From assembly GCF_000701365.1 (NCBI RefSeq), contig NZ_JNIK01000018.1, positions 248,001 through 312,000 of the forward strand: a DNA stretch of 64,000 nt. Reading direction: 5' to 3'. This document shows positions 22,974-31,497 of this stretch, in pieces; within the stretch, counting starts at the first letter, position 1, and each line of letters starts with the position of its first letter. Position numbers and translations under genes: made by a program. Source of the stretch: Blastococcus sp. URHD0036. GTDB taxonomy: Bacteria; Actinomycetota; Actinomycetes; Mycobacteriales; Geodermatophilaceae. The notes under the pieces were generated by a model. It made no database searches and was not told the origin of the DNA. It was given only the letters and a program-made list of their open reading frames with translations.

Positions 22974-23198
22974 GACCCGATCGTCGCAGACACCGCCCGC
23001 CCCGTCGGCCCGCCGAGCGGAGGCACACGGCTCCCGGCGTGTCCCGGGTCGGGGCACGTCGCGCCGCCAGACGTGACGACCTCCACTGGACGGACCGGCG
23101 ATCCCGGCACCCGGTCGGTTATCCTGCGAGCTCACGCGACAGCGCCGTCGCGGGCCCACGGACGGCCCTCCCGTCCCCCGGCTCCGTCAGGAGACGAC
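22974..23198. other. glnR upstream region
   Basis: 225-base divergent region with no gene. TATCCT at 23120-23125 is the best -10 for glnR, giving a 5' UTR of about 68 bases; CAGGAG precedes the ATG. I see no clear -35. Confidence 0.45.
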
Positions 23199-23954
23199 AT
23201 GCGACTCGTGCTCATGACCGCGGCGCGCCAGGCCACGACCGAGGTGCTGCCCGCTCTCGGGCTGCTCGGTCACCAGGTGCGCGTGGTGGCCCCGGAGCTC
23301 TCCAGCCTGCTCGACGGCGACTCCGGGGACGTCGTCCTCGTCGACGCGCGGCACGACCTCATCCAGGCCCGCACGCTCTGCGGCCTGCTCTCCTCCACGG
23401 GCGTGGCCTCCGCCCTGGTCGCCGTCCTCTCCGAGGGCGGGCTCGTCGCGCTGTCGGCCGACTGGGGTGTCGACGACGTCCTGCTCGACACCGCCGGCCC
23501 GGCGGAGGTCGACGCCCGGCTCAAGTGGGCCACCGCCCGGCGCCTCGCCGCGGCCACGCCGGCCGACGGCCACGAGGGCGGCGTGACGCAGGCCGGCGAG
23601 CTCGTCATCGACGAGCACAGCTACTCCGCGAAGCTGCGCGGGCGCCCGCTGGACCTGACGTACAAGGAGTTCGAGCTCCTCAAGTACCTCGCCCAGCACC
23701 CGGGCCGGGTCTTCTCCCGGGCGCAGCTGCTCCAGGAGATCTGGGGCTACGACTACTTCGGCGGCACGCGCACCGTCGACGTCCACGTGCGCCGACTGCG
23801 GGCCAAGCTCGGCACCGAGCACGAGGCGCTGATCGGCACGGTCCGCAACGTGGGCTACAAGCTCGACCAGCAGGTCGCCGACGCCACGGCGGCGGCGGCG
23901 AAGGCCGAGGCCACCGAGCCCGCGGCCGACCGGACCACCGCTCCGCTGGGCTGA
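23199..23954 (+). CDS. glnR: Orphan response regulator GlnR
   Basis: OmpR/PhoB-type winged-helix regulator of 251 residues. In actinobacteria GlnR is the global nitrogen regulator, an orphan that works without a histidine kinase. Residues 1-115 form a receiver-like domain with Asp49 ([10 protein letters not shown]), the position of the conserved structural aspartate; the C-terminal domain ([30 protein letters not shown], then [15 protein letters not shown]) binds DNA. The order glnR-mshD-pst matches Mycobacterium (Rv0818-Rv0819-pst). The tail after residue 225 is Ala/Thr-rich and disordered. Confidence 0.95.
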   Translation: MRLVLMTAARQATTEVLPALGLLGHQVRVVAPELSSLLDGDSGDVVLVDARHDLIQARTLCGLLSSTGVASALVAVLSEGGLVALSADWGVDDVLLDTAGPAEVDARLKWATARRLAAATPADGHEGGVTQAGELVIDEHSYSAKLRGRPLDLTYKEFELLKYLAQHPGRVFSRAQLLQEIWGYDYFGGTRTVDVHVRRLRAKLGTEHEALIGTVRNVGYKLDQQVADATAAAAKAEATEPAADRTTAPLG

Positions 23955-23961
23955 GCCCGCA

Positions 23962-24900
23962 CTGACCCTCGACCCCTCCGTCCGGGACGTCGCCCGGCTG
24001 GACGCCGCCGCGGTACCGGCCGTGCTGGCGCTGCTGCGCGCCGCCACGGCCGCCGACGGCGTCCGTCCGCTGTCGGAGGAGGCCGAGCTGCGGCTGCAGC
24101 ACGGCGGCCCCGCGGGCGGCCGCGACGTGCTCGTCGAGACCGACGGCGTCCTCGCCGGGTACGCCCGCTTCGAGGGCGGGACCGGGGACGGCGACGCCGA
24201 GGGCGAGCTGGTCGTGCACCCCGACGCCCGACGGCGCAGGATCGGCACCGCCCTGCTCCGCCGGCTGGAGCAGCTGGCCGGCGCGCGGCCGCTGCGGGTC
24301 TGGGCGCACGGGGACCTGCCCGGCTCGGCCGAGCTCGCCGCCGGCGGCGGGTACGACCGCGCACGGGTGCTGCTGCAGATGCGCCGCCCGCTCGAGGGGG
24401 TGGACCCCGATCCGCGGCCGGCCCTCCCCGACGGGGTGCAGGTGCTGCCCTTCCGCCCGGGCCGCGACGAGGACGCCTGGCTGCGGGTCAACGCCCGCGC
24501 CTTCGCCACCCACCCCGAGCAGGGCAGCTGGACCGCGGCGGACCTCGCCCTGCGCGAGGCCGAGGGCTGGTTCGACCCGGCCGGGTTCTTCCTCGCCTGG
24601 CGCGGGGAGCCGGATGCCGGCGGCGAACTGCTCGGCTTCCACTGGACCAAGGTGCACCCGCCGGGGGACGCCGGCGACGAGGCGATCGGCGAGGTCTACG
24701 TCCTGGGCATCGACCCCACCGCGCAGGGCAGCGGCCTCGGCCGTGCCCTGACCGACGTGGGCCTGGCGCACCTGCGTGGGCGGGGTCTGCGCGACGTGCT
24801 GCTCTACGTCGAGGGCGACAACGTCCCCGCGGTCGGCCTGTACGAGAAGCGCGGCTTCGTCCGCCACGCCGTCGACGTCTCCTGGCGGCGCGCGAGCTGA
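23962..24900 (+). CDS. mshD: Mycothiol synthase MshD
   Basis: Acetylates cysteinyl-glucosaminyl-inositol to mycothiol with acetyl-CoA. The two GNAT domains are visible: ELVVHPDARRRRIGTALLRRLE (domain 1, acetyl-CoA loop) and VYVLGIDPTAQGSGLGRALT (domain 2), and HPEQGSWT is the MshD-specific substrate-site sequence. The family's N-terminus begins about 20 residues before the GTG at 24022. The only in-frame codon that supplies it is CTG 23962, eight bases after the glnR stop, giving 312 residues, which fits the mycobacterial length of 315. Confidence 0.92.
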   Translation: MTLDPSVRDVARLDAAAVPAVLALLRAATAADGVRPLSEEAELRLQHGGPAGGRDVLVETDGVLAGYARFEGGTGDGDAEGELVVHPDARRRRIGTALLRRLEQLAGARPLRVWAHGDLPGSAELAAGGGYDRARVLLQMRRPLEGVDPDPRPALPDGVQVLPFRPGRDEDAWLRVNARAFATHPEQGSWTAADLALREAEGWFDPAGFFLAWRGEPDAGGELLGFHWTKVHPPGDAGDEAIGEVYVLGIDPTAQGSGLGRALTDVGLAHLRGRGLRDVLLYVEGDNVPAVGLYEKRGFVRHAVDVSWRRAS

Positions 24901-24969
24901 GCCCGGTGGGCCGGTCCAACCCCCCACCATCCGCGTTACCGAACCGTGATGCGACGCGAAACGCGGGTC

Positions 24970-25046
24970 GTTCACCCGCTCGACGTGAGCTGCTTCTCAC
25001 CCGGTCGGGAAGCGCTTCGACGGCGTTCACCTCGCGTTCACCGAGG
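24970..25046 (+). promoter_or_regulatory. PHO box region of pstS
   Basis: Eleven-base direct repeats: GTTCACCTCGC (25025-25035) and GTTCACCGAGG (25036-25046), with a weaker unit before them at 25014-25024. A further GTTCACCCGCT lies at 24970-24980, exactly five units upstream. This matches the RegX3/PhoP PHO-box format of actinobacteria. Confidence 0.75.
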
Positions 25047-25073
25047 AACCCGGAGGCGGCCACCTCGGCTGCC

Positions 25074-25079
25074 TAGCGT
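25074..25079 (+). promoter_or_regulatory. -10 box of pstS
   Basis: TAGCGT; the PHO box lies at about -60 to -40 and there is no good -35, as expected for an activator-dependent promoter. Confidence 0.6.
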
Positions 25080-25142
25080 CGCTCCACGTTGGATTCGCGC
25101 TGCCCGGCAACGACGTCCGGGCACCCTCCGAAAGGCACTGAC

Positions 25143-26267
25143 TTGAAGCTGCGCAGCAGCACGCGCACCCTCGCGCTCTCCACCGCTCTGGCCGCGACCC
25201 TCGCCCTGGCCGCCTGTGGCGCCAGCAACGAGGACGACAGCTCCAGCTCCGGCAGCGACAGCAGCGGCAGCAGTGACGCCCCCGCGGACCTCAGCGGCGA
25301 CCTCGCCGGTGCCGGCTCGAGCGCCCAGCAGGCCGCCATGGAGGCGTGGCAGGCCGGCTTCCAGGGTGAGTACCCGGACGTCAACTTCAGCTACGACCCG
25401 GCCGGCTCCGGCGCGGGCCGCGAGCAGTTCATCGCCGGCACCACCGCCTTCGCCGGCTCCGACGCCGCACTGAAGGACGACGAGCTGACCGCGGCCACCG
25501 AGCGCTGCGGCGGCGGCGAGGTCTTCGAGCTGCCGAACTACATCTCGCCGATCGCCGTGATCTTCAACCTCGACGGCGTCGACGAGCTCAACCTGACGCC
25601 CGCGACCATCGCCGGCATCTTCACCGGCGCCATCACGACGTGGGACGACCCGGCCATCGCCGAGGACAACCCCGACGCCACGCTGCCGAGCACGGCGATC
25701 ACGCCCGTGCACCGCGGTGACGACTCGGGCACCACGCAGAACTTCACCGACTACCTGAACCAGACCGCCGGCGACGTGTGGACCTCCGAGCCCGACGGCG
25801 AGTGGCCGCTCCCCGGCGGCGAGGCCGCCAACGGCACGTCCGGCGTCGTGGAGGTCGTGACCAGCACCGCCGGTGCCGTCACCTACGCCGACGCCAGCCG
25901 CGCCGGTGACCTGGGCGTCGCCAGCATCGGGGTGGGCGAGGAGTTCGTCGCCCCCAGCGCCGAGGCCGCCGCGGCCGTCGTCGAGAACTCGCCGGCCGTC
26001 GAGGGCCGGGGTGAGTTCGACTTCGCCATCGAGGTGAACCGCACCACCGAGGACGCGTCCGAGTACCCGCTGGTGCTCGTCAGCTACCACATCGGCTGCG
26101 TCACCTACGACGACCAGGAGACCGCTGACAACGTCAAGGCCTTCATGGAGTACGTGATCAGCGAGGACGGCCAGGCGGCCGCCGCCGAGAACGCCGGCAA
26201 CGCGCCGATCTCGGACACCATCCGCGACGAGGGCCAGTCCGCCGTCGACGCCATCTCCGCGGGCTGA
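25143..26267 (+). CDS. pstS: Phosphate-binding lipoprotein PstS
   Basis: High-affinity periplasmic phosphate receptor of the Pst ABC transporter. The 374-residue product has a signal peptide with lipobox LAAC, so it is anchored at Cys. The start is TTG 25143, with AAAGG about eight bases upstream. A Ser/Gly/Asp-rich linker (SSSSGSDSSGSSDAPA) follows the lipobox. Phosphate-binding motifs include GAGSSAQ, FAGSDA, and the later DSGTT segment (HRGDDSGTTQNFTDYL). Expression is expected under phosphate limitation through the PHO box. It is followed by pstC, pstA and pstB. Confidence 0.96.
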   Translation: MKLRSSTRTLALSTALAATLALAACGASNEDDSSSSGSDSSGSSDAPADLSGDLAGAGSSAQQAAMEAWQAGFQGEYPDVNFSYDPAGSGAGREQFIAGTTAFAGSDAALKDDELTAATERCGGGEVFELPNYISPIAVIFNLDGVDELNLTPATIAGIFTGAITTWDDPAIAEDNPDATLPSTAITPVHRGDDSGTTQNFTDYLNQTAGDVWTSEPDGEWPLPGGEAANGTSGVVEVVTSTAGAVTYADASRAGDLGVASIGVGEEFVAPSAEAAAAVVENSPAVEGRGEFDFAIEVNRTTEDASEYPLVLVSYHIGCVTYDDQETADNVKAFMEYVISEDGQAAAAENAGNAPISDTIRDEGQSAVDAISAG

Positions 26268-26352
26268 TCCCAGCTCACCGCGGCGGCCCGGGGCGCCACA
26301 CAGCCCCGGGCCGCCGCACCGCCCGCATCCCCACCGAGTCCACGGAGCAACG

Positions 26353-27306
26353 GTGACCGCCACGAAGGCCCCGACCGAACCCCCGTCGCAGCAACGCGTC
26401 GTCCGGCGGCCGGGGGACCGCATCTTCTCCGGCGCCGCCAGGACCTCCGGCATCTTCATCCTGCTCGTCCTGGCCGGCGTGGCCGCCTTCCTGATCAGCG
26501 AGGCGATCCCGGCCCTCACCGCGTCGTCGGAGGACATCCCCGGCGGCGAGGGCCTGGCCGCCTACATCGGCCCGCTCATCGTCGGCACCCTGCTCGGGGC
26601 GCTGATCGCCCTGGTGGTCGCCACGCCGCTGGCCGTCGGCATCGCCCTCTACGTCACCTACTACGCCCCGCGGCGGATCGCGTCGGCCCTGGGCTACGTG
26701 ATCGACCTGCTGGCCGCCATCCCCAGCGTGGTCTACGGGTTCTGGGGCCTGGCGGTCCTCGCGCCGAAGCTGGTGCCCTTCCACGAGTGGGCGGCCGACC
26801 ACCTCTCCTGGATCCCCCTCTTCGCCGGTCCGGCATCGACCAGCGGCCGCACGATGCTCACGGTCGGCCTCGTGCTGGCCGTCATGATCCTGCCGATCAT
26901 CTCCGCCATCTCCCGCGAGGTGTTCAGCCAGGCGCCGGCGCTGCACCGCGAGGCCGCGCTCGCGCTCGGGGCGACCCGCTGGGAGATGATCAAGATGGCG
27001 GTCCTGCCCTACGGCAAGTCCGGCGTGATCGCCGGCGCCATGCTGGGCCTGGGCCGCGCGCTCGGCGAGACGATGGCCGTCGCGATCATCCTCTCCGGCG
27101 GCGGAGCCGCGACGGTCAACCTGATCAGCAACTCCAACCCGTCGACGATCGCGTCGAACATCGCGCTGAAGTTCCCCGAGGCCACCGGGCTCGGGGTCAA
27201 CACCCTCATCGCCAGCGGCCTGGTGCTGTTCCTGATCACCCTCGCGGTCAACATGATCGCCCGCTGGATCGTCAACCGGCGCGCCGACTTCTCCGGAGCC
27301 AACTGA
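26353..27306 (+). CDS. pstC: Phosphate ABC transporter permease PstC
   Basis: One of the two integral membrane subunits of the Pst phosphate importer. The 317-residue protein has about six transmembrane segments and a cytoplasmic EAA-like loop (EAALALGATRWEMIKMAVLPYGKSGVIAG) that contacts PstB. GTG 26353 follows CGGAGCAAC, a Shine-Dalgarno-like stretch. The stop codon overlaps the pstA start (TGATG). The 85-base gap after pstS shows no clear promoter or terminator, so the genes probably form one operon. Confidence 0.95.
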   Translation: MTATKAPTEPPSQQRVVRRPGDRIFSGAARTSGIFILLVLAGVAAFLISEAIPALTASSEDIPGGEGLAAYIGPLIVGTLLGALIALVVATPLAVGIALYVTYYAPRRIASALGYVIDLLAAIPSVVYGFWGLAVLAPKLVPFHEWAADHLSWIPLFAGPASTSGRTMLTVGLVLAVMILPIISAISREVFSQAPALHREAALALGATRWEMIKMAVLPYGKSGVIAGAMLGLGRALGETMAVAIILSGGGAATVNLISNSNPSTIASNIALKFPEATGLGVNTLIASGLVLFLITLAVNMIARWIVNRRADFSGAN

Positions 27307-28385
27307 TGAGCACCGACATCCGCTCCGCGCCCGAGACCTCCAGCCCCGCCCAGGGACCCGTCCGCGTCGAGCGGCGACTCTCCCGCCTCGCCCTGTGGGG
27401 GCTGTACCTGGCCGGCATCGCCCTCGGTGCCGCCCTCTCGGCGGCCACGGGGTTCAGCATCACCTCGACGGCGGTCTACGGCGTCGTCCTGGGCACGCTC
27501 GCCGTGTACGTCGCCACCCGCGTCGTCCAGGGCCGCCGGAAGGCCACCGACCGGCTCGTCACCTGCCTGGTCACCAGCGCCTTCGCGGTCGCGATGATCC
27601 CGCTGGCCTCGCTGGTCTACACGGTCCTCTCCAAGGGGCTGGCCCGCTTCGACGGCGACTTCTTCAGCATGTCGATGTTCCGGGTCGTCGGCGAGGGGGG
27701 CGGCGCCTACCACGCGATCGTCGGCACGCTGATCATCACGCTGGTGGCCACGGTCATCTCCGTGCCCATCGGCCTGTTCACGGCGATCTACTTGGTGGAG
27801 TACGGCTCCGGCCGGCTCAAGAAGGCGATCACGTTCTTCGTCGACGTGATGACCGGGATCCCCTCGATCGTCGCCGGCCTGTTCGCCTACGCGCTCTTCA
27901 CGCTGCTCTTCGGCAACGACTTCCGCGCCGGGATCATGGGCGCCGTCGCGCTCTCGGTGCTGATGATCCCGGTCGTCGTCCGCTCCTGCGAGGAGGTCCT
28001 CAAGCTCGTCCCCAACGAGCTCCGCGAGGCCAGCTACGCCCTCGGCATCCCGAAGTGGCGGACCGTGGTCAAGGTCGTGCTGCCGACCGCGGTCGCCGGA
28101 CTCGGGACCGGCATCACCTTGTCCGTGGCGCGCGTCATCGGTGAGACTGCTCCCCTGCTGATCACGGTCGGTCTCATCACCGGCACCAACCTGAACCCGT
28201 TCGACGGACGCATGGCGACGTTGCCGGTGTTCGCGTACTACCAGCTCACCCAGCCGGGCACGGCCACGCAGGCATTCCTCGATCGGGCGTGGACGGCGGC
28301 GCTCGTCCTGATCATCTTCGTGATGGCGCTGAACATCGTCGCCCGCCTGATCAGCCGTCTCTTCGCCCCCAAGACCGGTCGCTGA
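27306..28385 (+). CDS. pstA: Phosphate ABC transporter permease PstA
   Basis: Second membrane subunit of the Pst importer, 359 residues. It has a longer N-terminal region than pstC with two extra hydrophobic segments (about 28-45 and 48-64), then the standard core. The EAA-type loop is [35 protein letters not shown] 27306 overlaps the pstC stop by one base. [12 protein letters not shown] segment near residue 280 is typical of PstA. Confidence 0.95.
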   Translation: MSTDIRSAPETSSPAQGPVRVERRLSRLALWGLYLAGIALGAALSAATGFSITSTAVYGVVLGTLAVYVATRVVQGRRKATDRLVTCLVTSAFAVAMIPLASLVYTVLSKGLARFDGDFFSMSMFRVVGEGGGAYHAIVGTLIITLVATVISVPIGLFTAIYLVEYGSGRLKKAITFFVDVMTGIPSIVAGLFAYALFTLLFGNDFRAGIMGAVALSVLMIPVVVRSCEEVLKLVPNELREASYALGIPKWRTVVKVVLPTAVAGLGTGITLSVARVIGETAPLLITVGLITGTNLNPFDGRMATLPVFAYYQLTQPGTATQAFLDRAWTAALVLIIFVMALNIVARLISRLFAPKTGR

Positions 28386-28410
28386 CCGCACCGAGCAGGA
28401 GGACATCCAC

Positions 28411-29190
28411 GTGGCCAAGCGCATCGAGGTCTCCGACCTCAACATCTACTACGGCGACTTCCTGGCCGTGGAGGGCGTCAACGTCTCCATCGAGCCGCGC
28501 AGCATCACGGCGCTCATCGGCCCGTCGGGATGTGGCAAGTCCACGTTCCTGCGCTCGCTCAACCGGATGCACGAGGTGCTCCCCGGCGCGCGGGTCGAGG
28601 GCAAGGTCGTCATGGACGGCCAGGACCTCTACGGAGCCGACGTCGACCCGGTCGACGTCCGCCGGCAGATCGGGATGGTCTTCCAGCGGCCCAACCCGTT
28701 CCCGACCATGTCGATCTACGACAACGTCATCGCCGGCAACCGCCTGAACAACAAGCGGATGAAGAAGGCCGACACCGACGAGCTGGTCGAGAAGTCGCTG
28801 CGCGGCGCCAACCTCTGGAACGAGGTCAAGGACCGCCTCGACCGGCCGGGCTCGGGTCTCTCCGGCGGGCAGCAGCAGCGGCTCTGCATCGCCCGGGCGA
28901 TCGCCGTGGAGCCCGACGTCCTGCTCATGGACGAGCCGTGCTCGGCGCTCGACCCGATCTCCACGCTGGCCATCGAGGACCTGATGGCCGAGCTCAAGGA
29001 GCGGTTCACGATCGTCATCGTCACGCACAACATGCAGCAGGCGGCACGCGTCAGCGAGCAGACCGGGTTCTTCAACCTCAACGGCGTCGGCCAGCCCGGC
29101 CGGCTGATCGAGTTCAACCCGACCGAGAAGATCTTCAGCAACCCCGACCAGAAGGCGACCGAGGACTACATCTCCGGCCGCTTCGGCTGA
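28411..29190 (+). CDS. pstB: Phosphate ABC transporter ATP-binding protein PstB
   Basis: Cytoplasmic ATPase of the Pst importer, 259 residues, the usual length. Walker A is GPSGCGKST, the signature is LSGGQQQR, Walker B is VLLMDEP followed by the SALDPIS of phosphate importers, and the switch histidine is in [10 protein letters not shown]. The GTG start at 28411 has AGGAGG about ten bases upstream. A terminator hairpin closes the operon 19 bases after the stop codon. Confidence 0.97.
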   Translation: MAKRIEVSDLNIYYGDFLAVEGVNVSIEPRSITALIGPSGCGKSTFLRSLNRMHEVLPGARVEGKVVMDGQDLYGADVDPVDVRRQIGMVFQRPNPFPTMSIYDNVIAGNRLNNKRMKKADTDELVEKSLRGANLWNEVKDRLDRPGSGLSGGQQQRLCIARAIAVEPDVLLMDEPCSALDPISTLAIEDLMAELKERFTIVIVTHNMQQAARVSEQTGFFNLNGVGQPGRLIEFNPTEKIFSNPDQKATEDYISGRFG

Positions 29191-29208
29191 TCCGAGCTGC
29201 GCCCTGAT

Positions 29209-29240
29209 GACGGCCCGTCCCCTCCGGGGGGCGGGCCGTC
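29209..29240 (+). terminator. pst operon terminator
   Basis: GACGGCCCG / CGGGCCGTC stem extended by CCC/GGG with one bulged T; short loop. Confidence 0.8.
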
Positions 29241-29252
29241 GGCGTGTGGGGG

Positions 29253-31325
29253 TCAGCCGCAGCTGACGGTGGCCGACGCCGGCGCAGCCTGGGCGGCGAG
29301 GGTGTCGGCCGAGGGAGCCGCCGTGGCCTCGGGAGCCGGTGCCGGGGCCGGCGGCGGGACCGGCACGACCGAGGTGTAGTTGGGCCCGACCACCAGCTGC
29401 ACGCCGTCGCCGAGGGCGTCGTCGGCCTGCAGCACGGCGCCGGGCACCGCGGAGGCCAGCGTCTGGGCCTGCGCCAGGGCGCCGGGGCCGTGCCGGACGA
29501 CGGTGGCGTCCACCCCGCCCTGCTGGTTGCCGACGCTCGCCACGACGAAGCCCTCGGCGCGCAGCGCGTCGGCGACCGTGCCGGCCAGTCCCGCCGTCGC
29601 CGTCCCGTTGAGGACGTCGAGCGTGACCGCCGACGGCAGCGGGGCCGCGGGCGGCGGCTCGGCCGGGGCCGCGGCGGGCGCCGCCTCCACCGGGGCCGGT
29701 GCCGGTGCGGTCTCCTGCGGCAGCGCCTCGGCGGGCAGCCGGCCGTCCTCGATGACGGTCTCGAAGAGCGTGCGGGTGGCCGCGCGGTCGAGCAGCACGT
29801 AGGGCTCGTCGCGGCCGACCGGCACGTAGCCCACCTCGGTCACCGGCAGCGCGGTCCGCTGGACGGCGTCCCCGGAGAGGTCGCCGAGGGTGCCGGCGAG
29901 GGTGCGCAGGTCACCGAGGTTGGTGGACTCGTCGACGGTGAGGGCGTCGGCCGCGGTCGTCAGGAACGAGGTGAGCCGGGCCGGGTTGCCCAGCACGCCG
30001 AAGGACATCGCCTCCCGCAGCGTCGACGTCAGCAGGACCTGCGCACGCTCGGCGACCGCGGTGCCGGCCACGTCGGCCGTGGCGTCGCCGGGAGCCAGCC
30101 AGCCGGCGGCCCGCTCGCCGTCGAGCTCCGAGGCGCCGGCCGGCAGGGGGGCGGCGGCCGCGGCCCAGGCGTCGGTGACGGTCGGGAGGCAGACCGGGAT
30201 GCCGTTCAGGCTGTCCACCATGTCGGGCAGGCGGGCGAGGTCGACCCCGAGGTAGTGGTCCACCCGCAGACCGGAGAGCTGCTGCACCGCCCGCACCATG
30301 CAGGCCGGGCCGCCGTCGAGCAGTGACTCGCCCAGGGCCTCCGTCGCCGGCTCCCGGATGTCGCCGTCGGACGTTCGGCAGGACGGGGTGTCGACCAGTG
30401 CGGTGGGCGGCAGGCTGACGAGCACCGCGGACTCCTCGTCCGGGGCGACCCGCGCCAGCAGGGGCGCGACCCTCCCGGGCCCCTCGGCACCCGGGAGGCC
30501 GGTGCCGACCACGAGATAGGTGGCGGCCCCCTCCTGGAGTTGCGGGGCCACCAGCTCGGGACCGTCGACGGCCAGTGCCTCGACGCGCTCGATGCTGTTG
30601 TCGACGTAGACGTAGAGGCCCAGGTGGTAGGCGACCACGAGCGCCATCAGCGCCGCGACCCCCTGCGCCAGGCGCACCATCCGCCGCCGGCCCGGGCTGC
30701 GCGCGGCCCGGCGGGCGGCGCGGGTCTCCTTGCGGGGCGGCCGTGGTGCCGCCGTCGCGCCGGACCGGCCCGGCGCCTCGAGACCGGGGATGGGGGGCAG
30801 GGGCCTGCCCCGGCGGTCGAGCCGCTCCCCGCCGGCGGGGGGGCGGCCGGGCAGCGGCGGGACCGGCTGGCTGTGCCGCACGCCCGGCAGCGGCGGCACC
30901 GGTCCGCTGCGCTGGACCCCCGGCCCGCCACCGGGCAGCGGGGGCACGGGCTGGCTGTACCGGACGCCGGCGGGCGGGGCGGACGGCAGCGGTCGGGCCG
31001 GTGCCCCGGTGCCGACGGAGGAGCCGACGACGGTCGGCCGCTGCGGCGGGGTGGCGGGCACAGAGGGGGTGGCCGGTACGGACGGGGCGGCCGGCACCGC
31101 CGGCAGACCCCGGCCGGGCGGCGGGACCGCGGGGCGGGGACCGCGATGCGCCGGCAGGGACTCGCCCGGCAGCAGAGGGATCGGGACCTCGCCGGTGCGG
31201 CGGGCGGCGCGGCGGCCGCTGGGACCGGCGCCCTGTCGGGCGATGAACTGCTCGAGGGTCAGGGGCTCACCGTCACGACCGGACGCGCCGTCGCCGGCGC
31301 CGCCCCCCGCTCGCGAGTCCCCCAC
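29253..31325 (-). CDS. LytR/LCP-family-like protein with degenerate LCP core and LytR_C domain
   Basis: A 690-residue membrane-anchored protein. Residues 1-215 are a proline-rich cytoplasmic tail with three VPPLPG repeats; a basic patch and one TM (about 216-240) follow; the extracellular part is an LCP-type domain (about 250-440, e.g. CMVRAVQQLSGLRVDHYLGVDLARLPDMVDSLNGI) and a LytR_C-like segment (VTLDVLNGTATAGLAGTVADAL, about 575). LCP enzymes attach glycopolymers to peptidoglycan and need an Asp/Arg set; here the usual GxDSR reads VGTGLPG and the later IPRD site reads PPTALVDTPS. I chose GTG 31325 because the sequence then resembles family N-termini; GTG 31415 is possible. Confidence 0.8.
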   Translation of the reverse strand: MGDSRAGGGAGDGASGRDGEPLTLEQFIARQGAGPSGRRAARRTGEVPIPLLPGESLPAHRGPRPAVPPPGRGLPAVPAAPSVPATPSVPATPPQRPTVVGSSVGTGAPARPLPSAPPAGVRYSQPVPPLPGGGPGVQRSGPVPPLPGVRHSQPVPPLPGRPPAGGERLDRRGRPLPPIPGLEAPGRSGATAAPRPPRKETRAARRAARSPGRRRMVRLAQGVAALMALVVAYHLGLYVYVDNSIERVEALAVDGPELVAPQLQEGAATYLVVGTGLPGAEGPGRVAPLLARVAPDEESAVLVSLPPTALVDTPSCRTSDGDIREPATEALGESLLDGGPACMVRAVQQLSGLRVDHYLGVDLARLPDMVDSLNGIPVCLPTVTDAWAAAAAPLPAGASELDGERAAGWLAPGDATADVAGTAVAERAQVLLTSTLREAMSFGVLGNPARLTSFLTTAADALTVDESTNLGDLRTLAGTLGDLSGDAVQRTALPVTEVGYVPVGRDEPYVLLDRAATRTLFETVIEDGRLPAEALPQETAPAPAPVEAAPAAAPAEPPPAAPLPSAVTLDVLNGTATAGLAGTVADALRAEGFVVASVGNQQGGVDATVVRHGPGALAQAQTLASAVPGAVLQADDALGDGVQLVVGPNYTSVVPVPPPAPAPAPEATAAPSADTLAAQAAPASATVSCG

Positions 31326-31484
31326 CGCGTCGACATCCCATCGTCGTGGTCCGTGCTGTTCCCCTACCCGCGCGCACACGAGCACCCCGCACACGCTTCG
31401 TGGGCGGCCCCTCACGATACGTCCCCACGACCATCCCGACGGGTGACGCGCGGAGATCGTCCGGCGTCGAATGGGTCACGGACG

Positions 31485-31490
31485 TAGCGT
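31485..31490 (+). promoter_or_regulatory. -10 box of leaderless coiled-coil gene
   Basis: TAGCGT seven bases before GTG 31498. Confidence 0.6.
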
Positions 31491-31497
31491 CGCCGGT

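Noticed and set aside
24935-24962. GlnR box (GTnAC-n6-GaAAC) upstream of pstS
   Set aside because: GTTAC (24935) and GAAAC (24958) are present but their spacing is 18 bases, and the pair GTGAT/GAAAC is off by one, so the match is not convincing.
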